Assembly (NCBI RefSeq): GCF_012273515.2
Contig: NZ_CP050975.2
Location: forward strand, 1,116,001-1,180,000
Length of the DNA: 64,000 nt
Direction of reading: 5' to 3'
DNA from: Streptomyces sp. RPA4-2
GTDB taxonomy: Bacteria > Actinomycetota > Actinomycetes > Streptomycetales > Streptomycetaceae
Shown here: positions 1 to 8,684 of the stretch, in pieces
Numbering within the stretch: the first letter of the stretch is position 1
How the letters are laid out: every line of letters begins with the position of its first letter
Made by a program: the position numbers and the translations under genes
Notes under the pieces: model-generated
Seen by the model: only the letters and a program-made list of their open reading frames with translations
Databases searched by the model: none
Told to the model about the DNA's origin: nothing

Positions 1-453
1 CTGACCAATCCGCTGGTCGGCGCCGCCGAGGCCAACACCGCGCGCTGGCGGGCGGCCGAGATCCCGGCCGCGAACGGTCACGGCACGGCTCGGGCGATCG
101 CCGCGCTGTACGGGATCTTCGCCGGGCGCGGGGCGCACGGCTCCCGGCAGGTGCTCTCGCCGGAGGCCGCCGAGCGGGTGCGCGAGGGACAGGGAAGCTG
201 CCGGGACCTGGTCCTGGGTGCCGGGTTCGAGCACGAGACGCAGGCCGGGCTCGGGCTGTGGCTGAGCGGGGCCAACGCCTCGTACGGACCCAACCCGAGG
301 GCTTTCGGACATGACGGCTTCGGCGGCTCCTGCGGTCTCGCCGACCCCGAGGCGGCGCTCTCCCTGGGGTACGTCATGAACCGCATGGGGCCGCACATCG
401 CCGACGACCCAAGGAAGATGGCGCTCGTGGACGCCCTCTACGGCGCCCTGTGA
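1..453 (+). CDS. Serine hydrolase of the beta-lactamase (class C)/esterase family, 3' part only
   Basis: Only the last 150 residues are in the window; the start and the SxxK and YxN catalytic motifs would lie to the left. The visible part has the family's third motif, an HxG-like GHDGFGG near the end, followed by the terminal helix containing LGYVMNRM, the arrangement seen in class C beta-lactamases, D-aminopeptidases and EstB-type esterases. Such proteins are acyl-serine hydrolases; the substrate cannot be told from this fragment. The reading frame is open from base 1 to a TGA. It is followed by about 145 bases of intergenic DNA with a regulator-type palindrome and then a GntR regulator in the same direction. 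Confidence 0.8.
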   Translation: MTNPLVGAAEANTARWRAAEIPAANGHGTARAIAALYGIFAGRGAHGSRQVLSPEAAERVREGQGSCRDLVLGAGFEHETQAGLGLWLSGANASYGPNPRAFGHDGFGGSCGLADPEAALSLGYVMNRMGPHIADDPRKMALVDALYGAL

Positions 454-519
454 GCACGCCGGAACCGCCACGAGCGCGCGGTCTGAAATCGGCCGAACCT
501 CCCGGCCGCCCTTCCCTCG

Positions 520-531
520 TGGTTTAGACCA
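520..531. promoter_or_regulatory. DasR/dre-like operator, TGGTTTAGACCA
   Basis: A 12-bp near-perfect palindrome, TGGTTTAGACCA, differing at one position from the symmetric TGGTCTAGACCA core recognised by the GntR/HutC-family regulator DasR. It lies 67 bases upstream of a GntR/UTRA regulator gene, where an autoregulatory site is expected. The binding protein may be DasR itself or the adjacent regulator; that assignment is inference. Confidence 0.55.
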
Positions 532-597
532 ATGCTAGATCTGGTCGCGCAATGAGCCCGCACGGCTACGTCTAGTCACCACGCAGGAGGCGCGGAC

Positions 598-1368
598 ATG
601 GCCCGCACCAGCCACCCGTCCGACATCCGTCCGTCCGACCGGCCCGCGCAGGACATCCACCCCTCCGGCCAGGAGACCCGGTACTCGCGGATCGCCACCC
701 AGCTCCTCGGTGAACTGCGCGACGGCACCGTTCCGCCCGGCGAACGCCTGCCGGGTGAGCGGGAGTTGGCGACCAGGTTCGGGGTCAGCCGGGAGACCGT
801 ACGCCAGGCACTCCAGCAGTTGCGGCTGGCCGGGCTGGTCTCCACCGACCGCCGAGGCAGCCACGCGACACTCCCCGGCAGTCACGCCGAGCACATCCCC
901 TCGCTGGACTTCCCGGTCGGCGCGCACACCCGGGAACCATGCGGCGTCCGGCACGCGCGGGTGACCTGGGAGGCGCCTTCGCCCGAGCACGCCCTGGCCC
1001 TGGGGCTCGCGCCGCGCCGCCCGACCCTCGTGCACCGCTACGAGTCGGCCGCGGCGGACGGCAGCGGGCTGCGTACGGCCGTCACCTCCTTCTCAGCGGT
1101 CGCGGTGACGGAGGTGGAGGAACTCGCCCGCTACCGCGACCGCGCGGACGGCACCGCCTCTGCGCAACTGCGGCGGGCCTACGACTGGATGCGCCGGGCC
1201 GGGCTGACCCTGCATCACCGGGACGCGATCACCCGGCTCCCCCAGTCCGTGCTGGTGACCCGGCGCGTGCACGACCAGTACGACCGGCCCCTGGAGATCA
1301 CCGACCTCGTCGTGGAGGCGCAACAGGACGCGCTCGTCTACGAGTTCACGCTGCCGGCGGCCGGCTGA
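598..1368 (+). CDS. GntR-family transcriptional regulator (HutC/UTRA type)
   Basis: 256 residues. After a hydrophilic N-terminus of about 35 residues there is a GntR winged helix-turn-helix (roughly residues 35-95) with the hallmark PGERLPGERELATRFGVSRE and TVRQALQQL segments. A UTRA effector domain (about 110-250) follows; it contains the usual HRY segment and ends with YEFTLPAAG. HutC-type regulators bind a small sugar phosphate or amino-acid-like effector and usually repress nearby genes. The ATG at 598 follows CAGGAGG, a strong ribosome binding site. A DasR-like palindrome lies upstream. No catabolic operon follows directly, so targets are unknown; the serine hydrolase upstream or the regulator itself are candidates. 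Confidence 0.9.
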   Translation: MARTSHPSDIRPSDRPAQDIHPSGQETRYSRIATQLLGELRDGTVPPGERLPGERELATRFGVSRETVRQALQQLRLAGLVSTDRRGSHATLPGSHAEHIPSLDFPVGAHTREPCGVRHARVTWEAPSPEHALALGLAPRRPTLVHRYESAAADGSGLRTAVTSFSAVAVTEVEELARYRDRADGTASAQLRRAYDWMRRAGLTLHHRDAITRLPQSVLVTRRVHDQYDRPLEITDLVVEAQQDALVYEFTLPAAG

Positions 1369-1507
1369 CCCAGCCCGGCGCCAACGGGTCCCGCGCCGGG
1401 TACCCCTGGCGGTCGGACAGCCGCGTCCCGGGCCGTACGGGGTGGCCGGCTCGGCGTCGCGTGCCGGTCGGTCACCCCGTTCGGGGCCGGTGTTCCCGGG
1501 TGGCCGC

Positions 1508-2206
1508 TCAGCCGGCACGGCTCGGCGTGGCGGGCCCGTCCGACTTGAGGCGGACGTGGATACCGTCCTCCTCGACCCGCGCCGAGGTGGCGCGCAGCCC
1601 CAGCGGATACTCCTCGGGGTCGGCCCGCTGTGCGACCGCGTCGCGGATCCGTCGCGCCATGGCGTCGGGGGCGGGCCTGCCCATGATCTCGACCGAGGTC
1701 ACCGTCATCCCGACGCGTCCGCCCACGGTCTCGGGCCGGACGGTCACGCTTCCCAGGCCGCCCTGCCCGATCAGCAGCGTCAGGGTGTCCCGGTCGGGGT
1801 CGGTACGCACTCCGGTGACCGGCAGGCCGCCGGAGTCCCCGGCCAGGCCGGCCACGGCACTCGACGGGACCAGCACCGTCACCCGCGCCGAGGCCACCTC
1901 GGCGCGTTCGGCACCGCCGCCGGTCAGCCGTACGCCCTCCAGCCGGGCGTGGAACGAGGCGTCTTGAATCCGGCCGATCCGCGCGTGCGCTCCGTCCACC
2001 TCGACGAACGGCAGCCTTTTGTCGACGAGTTGGAGGAGCGCGGGCCGGGACGAGAGCCCGATCTCGAGATCTCCGTCCGGCACCCGGGACGCCATCGCGG
2101 AACGGATGCGGTGCTGAAGCTCGGCGCGGGCGAGCAGTTCACCGCCCACCGGAAGGGCGACCAGGACGCCCACGCAGGCCAGGGCGGTCACGGTACGGCG
2201 CCTCAT
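1508..2206 (-). CDS. LmeA-like (DUF2993) phospholipid-binding protein
   Basis: 232 residues from the ATG at 2206, which overlaps the TGA of the upstream MMPL gene (ATGA), so the two are translationally coupled. An N-terminal hydrophobic segment (TVTALACVGVLVALPVGGE) acts as signal or anchor. The rest is beta-rich with the DUF2993 pattern, a repetitive lipid-binding fold. The mycobacterial member LmeA binds phosphatidylinositol lipids and supports mannan elongation in the periplasm. Coupling to an MMPL transporter suggests a role in handling an exported lipid or envelope component. A longer frame runs upstream to 2317, but the overlap and the signal segment favour 2206. Confidence 0.75.
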   Translation of the reverse strand: MRRRTVTALACVGVLVALPVGGELLARAELQHRIRSAMASRVPDGDLEIGLSSRPALLQLVDKRLPFVEVDGAHARIGRIQDASFHARLEGVRLTGGGAERAEVASARVTVLVPSSAVAGLAGDSGGLPVTGVRTDPDRDTLTLLIGQGGLGSVTVRPETVGGRVGMTVTSVEIMGRPAPDAMARRIRDAVAQRADPEEYPLGLRATSARVEEDGIHVRLKSDGPATPSRAG

Positions 2207-4446
2207 ACGGTCGTCTCCGTCCCACGGACCGCGGCGGATTCCGGCCGCCGGACCACAGCCGTCCCCTCGGGGTCCAGGCGCGGCAGGATGCGGTCCAGGG
2301 GACGCGGGAGCCACCAATTGGCCCTGCCGAACAGGTACATGGTGGCCGGGACGAGCAGCAGCCGCACGATCGTGGCGTCGATGACCACGCTCACGCCGAG
2401 CCCGAGCGCCATCATCTTGATCACCACGTCGGTGGAGAGCAGGAAGGCGAGGAACACGCTGGTCATGACGATCGCCGCGCAGCTGATGACCCGCGCGGTG
2501 GCGGCCAGTCCGCCGGCCACGCTCGCGTCGTTGTCACCGGTCTCGAGCCACATCTCACGGATGCGCGAGAGCAGGAAGATCTCGTAGTCCATCGAGAGCC
2601 CGAAGACGATGGCGAACATCATCATCGGGACGAACGACTCGACGGGCACGGGCTCGGTCACACCGAACAGGGCACCGCCCCAGCCCCATGGGAAGACGGC
2701 GACCACCACACCGTAGGCCGCGCCGATCGACAGCAGGTTGAGCACGGCGGCCTTGAGGGCCACGAGGAGACTGCGGAATACGCAGAGCAGCAGGACGAAC
2801 GCCGCGGCGACGACCACCCCCACGACCCACGGCAGCCGCTCCACCAGGGTGTCGCGGAACGCGATCTGGACGGCGGTGGTGCCGGTGACGTAGGCGTGCG
2901 CCCCGGTGCCGTCGAGTGCCCGCGGCAGCACCTGGTCCTCCAGCCGGTGCACCAGGGCGGTGGTGGTCGCGTCCTCCGGTCCCCGGCGGGGCACGACCGT
3001 GGCGGTGAGCAGGCCGCCGTCCGCAGCGGCGACCGGCCCGGTGACGGTGACGACGTCGGGGGTGCCGGAGAGCGCGGCGCGCACGTCGGCGGCGACCGCG
3101 TCCCGGTCCACGCCGGTCCCGTCCAGTGCGACGACCACCGTGAGCGGGCCGTTGGTGCCCGCGCCGAACCCGTCCGAGATCACGTCGTACGCCCGGCGCT
3201 CGGTGTAGTCCGTCGGGCTCGCGCCCGCGTCGATGTGACCGAGCCGCATGGAGGCGACGGGAAGCGCGAGGACTCCGAGAACCAGCAGGCCCACGACGAG
3301 GAAGAGCCAGGGCCTGCGTCCGACGGTCGCGGCCCAGCGGCGCCAGGTGTCGTCGTCGCCCTCGGACTCGGCCACCGGCCGGCGCACGCTCCAGCGGTCG
3401 ACGCGCGCGCCCGTCAGCCCGAGCAGCGCCGGTGTCAGGGTGAGCGAGGCGAGCGCGGCGACCAGCACGGTGATCCCGGCGGCGGCGCCCAGGCTGCCGA
3501 TGAACGAGACACCCGAGGCGTAAAGGCCGGCGAGCGCCATGGCGACCGTCGCCGCCGCGACCAGGACGGCCCGCCCGCTGGTGGCGAGGGCGCGCCCCGC
3601 CGCCTCCTGGGGGCCGGCCCCGGACGCGAGCAGTCCGCGGTGGCGCGTGGTGAGGAACAGCGCGTAGTCGAGACCGACGCCCAGTCCCATCATCGTGGCG
3701 AGGGTGGGCGCGGTGGCGCCGAAGGTGACGGCCGCGGCCACGAGTCCGAGGACGGCCACCCCGCCCGCGAGTCCGGCGACCGCGGTGACCAGGGGCAGGC
3801 CCGCCGCCGCGACACTGCCGAAGCCGAACAGCAGCACGACCACGGCGGTCACCAGGCCGATCGCCTCCGACAGTCCGTCGGCGGCCTTGGGCCGGGCCAG
3901 CTGGCCGAGGGGCCCGCCGTAGTCCACGCTCACGTGATCGGCGCGCAGGCCGGCGACGGCCCGGTCGACCCCGTCCAGGTACGAACGGTCGAAGGTCGCC
4001 GGGTTGTCGGCGAAGCGGACCGTGGCGTAGCCGCTCGTGCCGTCCGCGGAGACCGCGCCCGGCGTGGTCAGCGGACCGGCGACCGTGAGCACCTCGGGCA
4101 GCCGGCCGAGCCCGGCCATCGCGGCGTCGAGGGACGTCCGGTGAGCGGCGAGCCCGTCGTCCGCCTTCACGACGATCTGCGCGCCGACGCCCCGCAGATC
4201 GCTGCCGTGTTCCTCCAGCAGATCGGCGCCCCGCTGCGCGGTCGTGCCCGGCAGCGAGAACTCGTCCTCGTAGGTGCCGCCCCAGGCCCGGTCGGCGGCG
4301 AAGGCGGCGACCAGGACGAGCAGCCAGGCGACGATCACCCGGCGGGCGTGACGGGCGCACCACCGGCCCAGGCGGTGCAGCCCGCCGGACGGCGTGGTGG
4401 GGGGCGGATCGGGAGGTGCGGTGTCGGGAGCTGCGGAGGCAGTCAT
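2203..4446 (-). CDS. MMPL/RND-family transporter
   Basis: 747 residues, the usual size for a two-half MMPL protein. A transmembrane helix follows the N-terminal Arg-rich segment, then a large extracytoplasmic loop and a helix bundle with the RND signature GLDYALFL. The second half repeats the plan, with helices near LPWVVGVVVAAAF and the matching signature LSMDYEIFLLSRI. The paired Asp-Tyr motifs are the proton-relay residues of this family, which exports lipids or hydrophobic compounds. The start at 4446 (MTASAAP) is preferred over the long upstream extension, which reads through the divergent promoter region. The gene ends coupled to an LmeA-like lipid-binding gene and is divergent from a two-component system that may control it. 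Confidence 0.9.
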   Translation of the reverse strand: MTASAAPDTAPPDPPPTTPSGGLHRLGRWCARHARRVIVAWLLVLVAAFAADRAWGGTYEDEFSLPGTTAQRGADLLEEHGSDLRGVGAQIVVKADDGLAAHRTSLDAAMAGLGRLPEVLTVAGPLTTPGAVSADGTSGYATVRFADNPATFDRSYLDGVDRAVAGLRADHVSVDYGGPLGQLARPKAADGLSEAIGLVTAVVVLLFGFGSVAAAGLPLVTAVAGLAGGVAVLGLVAAAVTFGATAPTLATMMGLGVGLDYALFLTTRHRGLLASGAGPQEAAGRALATSGRAVLVAAATVAMALAGLYASGVSFIGSLGAAAGITVLVAALASLTLTPALLGLTGARVDRWSVRRPVAESEGDDDTWRRWAATVGRRPWLFLVVGLLVLGVLALPVASMRLGHIDAGASPTDYTERRAYDVISDGFGAGTNGPLTVVVALDGTGVDRDAVAADVRAALSGTPDVVTVTGPVAAADGGLLTATVVPRRGPEDATTTALVHRLEDQVLPRALDGTGAHAYVTGTTAVQIAFRDTLVERLPWVVGVVVAAAFVLLLCVFRSLLVALKAAVLNLLSIGAAYGVVVAVFPWGWGGALFGVTEPVPVESFVPMMMFAIVFGLSMDYEIFLLSRIREMWLETGDNDASVAGGLAATARVISCAAIVMTSVFLAFLLSTDVVIKMMALGLGVSVVIDATIVRLLLVPATMYLFGRANWWLPRPLDRILPRLDPEGTAVVRRPESAAVRGTETTV

Positions 4447-4577
4447 GACGGGATCATGGAAGCCCCAGGTGAGCGGTGCATCAGCGGAATGTTCGAGGAA
4501 TGTCAGGGCGCGCGGCCACGGGCCCGCGTACCGGCGCCGCCGGGCTAGCATCGAATTCCCGTACGACCCCTCGTACG

Positions 4578-4667
4578 GCGAGTCCCGTACGGCCCCACGG
4601 TCGTACTGCCAGTCCCCTGCGGCCCCACGGTCGTCCAGCCAGTCCCGTACGCCCCCGCGTACGGCCC
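4578..4667. repeat. Three 30-bp direct repeats in the divergent MMPL/two-component intergenic region
   Basis: Units begin at 4578, 4608 and 4638 with exact 30-bp spacing. Each starts with G(C)NAGTCCC; the first two share CGGCCCCACGGTCGT, and the third is more diverged. GTACG hexamer-like words are frequent around them (4560, 4573, 4586, 4645, 4658). The array sits between an MMPL gene and an OmpR-type regulator gene. A spacing near three helical turns would suit a multimeric response-regulator binding site, but it could also be a simple tandem duplication. Confidence 0.6.
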
Positions 4668-4732
4668 CCGTACGCATCCCCCCGCGCACGAGTCCCTCAC
4701 GGCTCCCGGTGCGCGGGGACGAGGAGCACCGC

Positions 4733-5419
4733 ATGCCGGACAGCAAGGGCCTCGTGCTGGTCGTCGAGGACGAGCGGCACATCGCCGACCTCCAGCGGCT
4801 CTATCTGACCCGTGAGGGCTTCGGTGTGCACGTCGAGACGGACGGCAGGGCGGGACTGGCGGCGGCGCGCCGACTGCGTCCCGTGGCGGTCGTCCTCGAC
4901 ATCGCGCTGCCAGGGCTGGACGGGATCGAGGTGTGCCGCAGGCTGCGCGAGGACGGCGACTGGACGCCGGTGCTGCTGGTCACGGCACGCGACGACGAGG
5001 CCGACCGCGTGCTCGGTCTGGAACTCGGCGCGGACGACTACGTCACCAAACCCTTCTCGCCCCGGGAACTGGTCGCCCGGGTCAAGACGGTGCTGCGCCG
5101 CGCTGCCGGACCACCCGAAGCCGCGGCCCGGCGCGTGGGCCGGGTCGCGGTCGACCCCGTGCGCCGCACGGCCGAGGCCGACGGACGGCCCGTGGAACTG
5201 ACGGCCACCGAGTTCGACCTGCTCGCCCATCTGCTGCGCCATCCCGGCCGGGTCTTCCCCCGCGAGCAGCTCCTCGCCCAGGTGTGGGGGCAGGCCGACT
5301 ACCGGGGCAGCCGGACCGTGGACGTCCATGTCGCGCAACTGCGCGCCAAGCTCGGTGACGCCAGCCCGATCCGGACCGTGCGGGGCGTCGGCTACAGCGC
5401 GGCGGATCCGGCGCGGTGA
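4733..5419 (+). CDS. OmpR/PhoB-family response regulator
   Basis: 228 residues. An N-terminal receiver domain (1-120) shows the acidic pair VVEDE, the phosphoacceptor Asp in VVLDIALPG and the conserved Lys in YVTKPFSP. The C-terminal winged helix (about 135-225) has LTATEFDLLAHLLRHPG and the terminal VRGVGY motif. The start at 4733 follows GAGGAG at 4721. The upstream open frame is not protein-like and reads through the repeat array. Its last codon overlaps the start of the histidine kinase (GTGA), so the pair is co-translated. Divergence from the MMPL/LmeA pair makes that pair a likely target. Confidence 0.93.
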   Translation: MPDSKGLVLVVEDERHIADLQRLYLTREGFGVHVETDGRAGLAAARRLRPVAVVLDIALPGLDGIEVCRRLREDGDWTPVLLVTARDDEADRVLGLELGADDYVTKPFSPRELVARVKTVLRRAAGPPEAAARRVGRVAVDPVRRTAEADGRPVELTATEFDLLAHLLRHPGRVFPREQLLAQVWGQADYRGSRTVDVHVAQLRAKLGDASPIRTVRGVGYSAADPAR

Positions 5420-6816
5420 GGGTCCCCCGGTACGGCGGCGGCCGGCTGTGGCGGCGGCCGGGTCCGATCACCCGCGGCATCACCCTGGTCACGACGGCGG
5501 TAGCGCTGGTCGCGGTGGTGCTCACGGGCGTCACCGCCTGGTATCTCGTCCGCACGGGCGCGGAGGCCCAGCAGCGCGACCAACTGGGCCGCCAGGCAGA
5601 GGTGCTGAGCCGGACGCCCGCCCTCTCGGAGCTCCTGCTCGACCGTGAGCAGCGGCTCGCGGGCTCCAACGGACAGCAGGTCGCGGTCGTCGTCCCCGGC
5701 GGGGAGACGGTGGGTCCGGCGACCGCGGCCGTGGACGACCGGACGCGGACGAGGCTGCTCGGCGGCGAGGCGGTGTCCACGGAGGCGTCCCTGAACGGCA
5801 CGCACGTCCTGGTCGAGGGGCGTCCCGCGCCCGGGGGCGGCGCCGTCGTGCTGACCCAGCCGTACGTCGTCGTCCACGACAGCGTGGCCCGGATGCGCAG
5901 GGCGCTTCCGCTCCCGCTCGCGGTCGGTCTGGTGGGCGGCGGCCTCGCCGGGCTGCTGCTGGCCCGGCGTCTGTCGCGGCCGCTCACCGCGGCCGCGACC
6001 ACCGCCCGGCGGCTGGCCGAAGGCGAGCGCGGGCTGCGTGCCGCGCCGGGCGGACCCCGTGAACTGACGGACCTCACCGGCGCGTTGAACGTCCTCGACA
6101 AGGCGCTGGCGCACAGCGAGAACCGGCAGCGGGAGTTCCTGCTCTCCGTCTCGCACGAGCTGCGCACCCCGCTCACCGCGACCCTGGGCTACGCGGAGGC
6201 GCTCGCCGACGGTGTGGTCGGACCCCAGGAACTCCCCATGGTGGGCGAGACCCTGCTCAGCGAGACCCGGCGGCTCGAACGCTTCGTGCAGGACCTGCTG
6301 GACCTCGCCCATCTGGAGACCGACGACTTCCGTGTCGAGACCCGGCCGGTGGATCTGGACGCGCTGGTCGGGAAAGCCGGCACCGTCTGGGCGGATCGCT
6401 GCGCGCGGCACGGTGTGGTCTTCCGGGTCGAGCGGCCCGGCCGTGCCCTGACCGTCGAGACGGACGGCGTACGGGTGCGCCAGATGATCGACGGCCTCGC
6501 GGAGAACGCGCTGCGGGTGACCCCGGCGGGCGCGCCCCTGGTGCTGGCCCTCACCCCGGACGGCGACGGTGCCCGGCTCCAGGTCCGCGACGGCGGTCCC
6601 GGGCTGACACCCGAGGACGCCGCGGTCGCCTTCGAACGCGGCACCCTGCACGCCCGCTATCAGGGCGTCCGGCCGGTCGGAACCGGCCTCGGCCTGGCCA
6701 TCGTGCACCGGCTCGCCCAGCGTCTGGGCGGTACGGTGACGGCACGGGGGCACGGCCCTGAGGGCGGCGCGTGTTTCACCGTACGGGTGCCGGGGCGGCC
6801 GGGGGCGACGGGTTGA
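5416..6816 (+). CDS. Membrane sensor histidine kinase, partner of the adjacent regulator
   Basis: 466 residues from a GTG that overlaps the TGA of the response regulator. Domains in order: transmembrane helix (about 20-43), extracytoplasmic sensor region, second helix (about 165-185), HAMP linker (LLLARRLSRPLTAAATTARR), a HisKA dimerisation domain with the phosphoacceptor in SVSHELRTPLTATLGYAEAL, and a HATPase_c domain with the N box GLAENALRV, G1 VRDGGPGLTP and G2 GTGLGLAIVHRL. All catalytic motifs look intact. It should autophosphorylate and transfer phosphate to the 4733-5419 regulator. The signal is unknown; the MMPL neighbour suggests envelope or lipid stress. Confidence 0.93.
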   Translation: MRVPRYGGGRLWRRPGPITRGITLVTTAVALVAVVLTGVTAWYLVRTGAEAQQRDQLGRQAEVLSRTPALSELLLDREQRLAGSNGQQVAVVVPGGETVGPATAAVDDRTRTRLLGGEAVSTEASLNGTHVLVEGRPAPGGGAVVLTQPYVVVHDSVARMRRALPLPLAVGLVGGGLAGLLLARRLSRPLTAAATTARRLAEGERGLRAAPGGPRELTDLTGALNVLDKALAHSENRQREFLLSVSHELRTPLTATLGYAEALADGVVGPQELPMVGETLLSETRRLERFVQDLLDLAHLETDDFRVETRPVDLDALVGKAGTVWADRCARHGVVFRVERPGRALTVETDGVRVRQMIDGLAENALRVTPAGAPLVLALTPDGDGARLQVRDGGPGLTPEDAAVAFERGTLHARYQGVRPVGTGLGLAIVHRLAQRLGGTVTARGHGPEGGACFTVRVPGRPGATG

Positions 6817-6879
6817 CCCACTGACCGCCTTCGGCTTCCGCACCCGTGCCGAGGCTCGCGTGTGTCTCCTCGGCCCTCC

Positions 6880-7800
6880 TCAGCCCTCGGTGACCCGGAT
6901 GATGCTCCGGCCCGGGACGCGCCTCCCGGGGGCGAAGACGGCGGCTGCCTCGGTCAGTGGCCGCACCTCGCCGATCCGTACGTCGAGTCTTCCGTCGCGG
7001 AGCCGCTGGGCGAGGTCCGTGAGGCGCGCGCGGTCGGGTTCCACGACGAAGAAGATCGCCCGCCCGTCCTCGGGCCGGACGGAAGGAGGCTGGGTGATCG
7101 TGACGAGCGTGCCGCCGGCGCGTACGAGTGCGGCCGAGCGGTCGAGGATGTCACCGCCGATCACGTCGAACACCACGTCGACCTGGTCGGCCTCCTCCAG
7201 TCGATCGGTCCCCAGGTCCAGGAACGCGTGCGCGCCCAGCGCGAGGACCGTCTCCCGGTCGGCGGACCGGCCGGTGCCGATCACGCGGGCTCCCGCCTCG
7301 CGTGCGAGCTGCACCGCGAGCGACCCGACGCCGCCGGCCGCGCCGTGGATCAGGACGGTCTGGCCGGTCGTGACGCGCGCGTGGTCGAACAGCCCCTGCC
7401 AGGCGGTCAGTCCGGAGATCGGCAGCGCGGCCGCCGAGGTGTGGTCGACGTCGGCAGGCAGCGGGGCGAGGTTGCGGGCCTCGACGGCGACGTACTCGGC
7501 CAGCGAGCCGTTGCGGGTCCAGTCGGTCAGTCCGTAGACCCGCTGGCCGACGGTGAGACCGGTGGTGCCGTATCCGAGCTCCGCCACGACGCCCGAGACC
7601 TCGTGTCCGGGCACGCTCGGAGTGCGGTCGCGGCCGGCGCGATCGGACCAGGTCGCGGGCCAGTCGAGCTCTCCGCGGGTGAATCCCGCGGCATGCACCC
7701 GCACGATGACGTCGTTCTCGGCGGCGTGGGGATGGGGCAGGTCCGTCAAGGTCAGGCCACTGGTGGCCGCGTCGCGGTCTCGGACGACGATGGCTTTCAT
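6880..7800 (-). CDS. NADPH:quinone reductase-like zinc-type alcohol dehydrogenase
   Basis: 306 residues from the ATG at 7800, with AGGAAC upstream. This is a medium-chain dehydrogenase/reductase of the quinone-oxidoreductase branch: a GroES-like N-terminal domain (DVIVRVHAAGFTRGELDW, PGHEVSG) followed by a Rossmann domain with the glycine-rich GAAGGVGSLAVQLAR. Structural zinc cysteines are absent, as expected for the quinone reductase branch. It probably uses NADPH to reduce quinones or enones. It lies 106 bases downstream of an HD-domain gene on the same strand, and both are divergent from a GlxA-type regulator. Confidence 0.9.
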   Translation of the reverse strand: MKAIVVRDRDAATSGLTLTDLPHPHAAENDVIVRVHAAGFTRGELDWPATWSDRAGRDRTPSVPGHEVSGVVAELGYGTTGLTVGQRVYGLTDWTRNGSLAEYVAVEARNLAPLPADVDHTSAAALPISGLTAWQGLFDHARVTTGQTVLIHGAAGGVGSLAVQLAREAGARVIGTGRSADRETVLALGAHAFLDLGTDRLEEADQVDVVFDVIGGDILDRSAALVRAGGTLVTITQPPSVRPEDGRAIFFVVEPDRARLTDLAQRLRDGRLDVRIGEVRPLTEAAAVFAPGRRVPGRSIIRVTEG

Positions 7801-7906
7801 CAACGTTCCTCTCTCGTTTCGGTGCCGGCCGGGCAGGCTGAGCGCGGCGTAACTGACGACGTGGACGGCGGAGAAGACCATCGGCCTGCTCCCGGCTTCT
7901 TCGAAT

Positions 7907-8545
7907 TCACTTCGACCAGGGCGCGTCCATGATGCGCTCGACCATGGTCGTGCGGCGGAAACCGGGTACGAAGTGTTCGAGCACGTCCGAGTTGACGGTC
8001 CCGTATGTGGTGTCGGGACGGTTCCTGAGCCCGTCGACAAATGCCTGGAGGAATTCCGTCTTGAATTCTCCGCGCGGATGGGCGGCGACGATCTCCTCCA
8101 CCTGGCCGCCGTCCAGCCCGTCCAGCCCGAAGCCCACCACGTCGGTGAGAACGCCGTAGTTCATGGCCGCCGTCTCCGGGCCCATCCGGCCGGGAATCCC
8201 CGGCGTCGTGTGGAGCGCGATCGTCGTCCAGACGACCTCGGCGGCGTCGGCGGGAAACCCGCGATCGAGCAGGAACTTGCGCGCGTGGTCGGCGCCGTCG
8301 AGTTCGAAGCGCTGCTCCTCGCCCGAGAACGGGGTCGCAAGGCCCGTGTCGTGAAACATGGCGGAGATGTAGAGCAGTTCCGGATCGGGCTGGAGGCCGA
8401 GCTTCCGAGCGTGAAGGCTGGCGAAGAGGAAAACACGCCGGGAGTGATGGAAGATGAGCGGCCCTGTCGTTTCCCTGAGGAAATCGGTGGCTTCCGCCAC
8501 TGCCGCTGTCTCGGGAATTTCCACCTCTGCGATGATGTCGTTCAT
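7907..8545 (-). CDS. HD domain-containing metal-dependent phosphohydrolase
   Basis: 212 residues from the ATG at 8545. The HD domain (about 30-150) has an N-terminal His in FHHSRRVFLFA, the metal-binding HD pair in SAMFHDTGLA, and further histidines (DHARKF, ALHTTPGI). Similar small HD proteins include cyanamide hydratase-like enzymes and phosphohydrolases; I cannot choose between them. The frame is open for another 24 codons upstream, but residues from 25 look like the family start. It is the first gene of a likely operon with the downstream oxidoreductase and is divergent from the 8685 regulator. Confidence 0.85.
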   Translation of the reverse strand: MNDIIAEVEIPETAAVAEATDFLRETTGPLIFHHSRRVFLFASLHARKLGLQPDPELLYISAMFHDTGLATPFSGEEQRFELDGADHARKFLLDRGFPADAAEVVWTTIALHTTPGIPGRMGPETAAMNYGVLTDVVGFGLDGLDGGQVEEIVAAHPRGEFKTEFLQAFVDGLRNRPDTTYGTVNSDVLEHFVPGFRRTTMVERIMDAPWSK

Positions 8546-8684
8546 GATGTCCACGCTTTCCGATGTGGTGTGTGACGAGTGACCGGTTCTTCTTCCGCCT
8601 TCTACGATGCCGACCACATGACCGGGGCCGCCGCATCGGAACGGCCATGAACCACTTGAATCCAGACACCGGAGGAACGGGACC

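Noticed and set aside
4447..4782. Upstream extension of the MMPL protein (112 more residues)
   Set aside because: It would read through the divergent promoter and the 30-bp repeats, and the sequence is not transporter-like.
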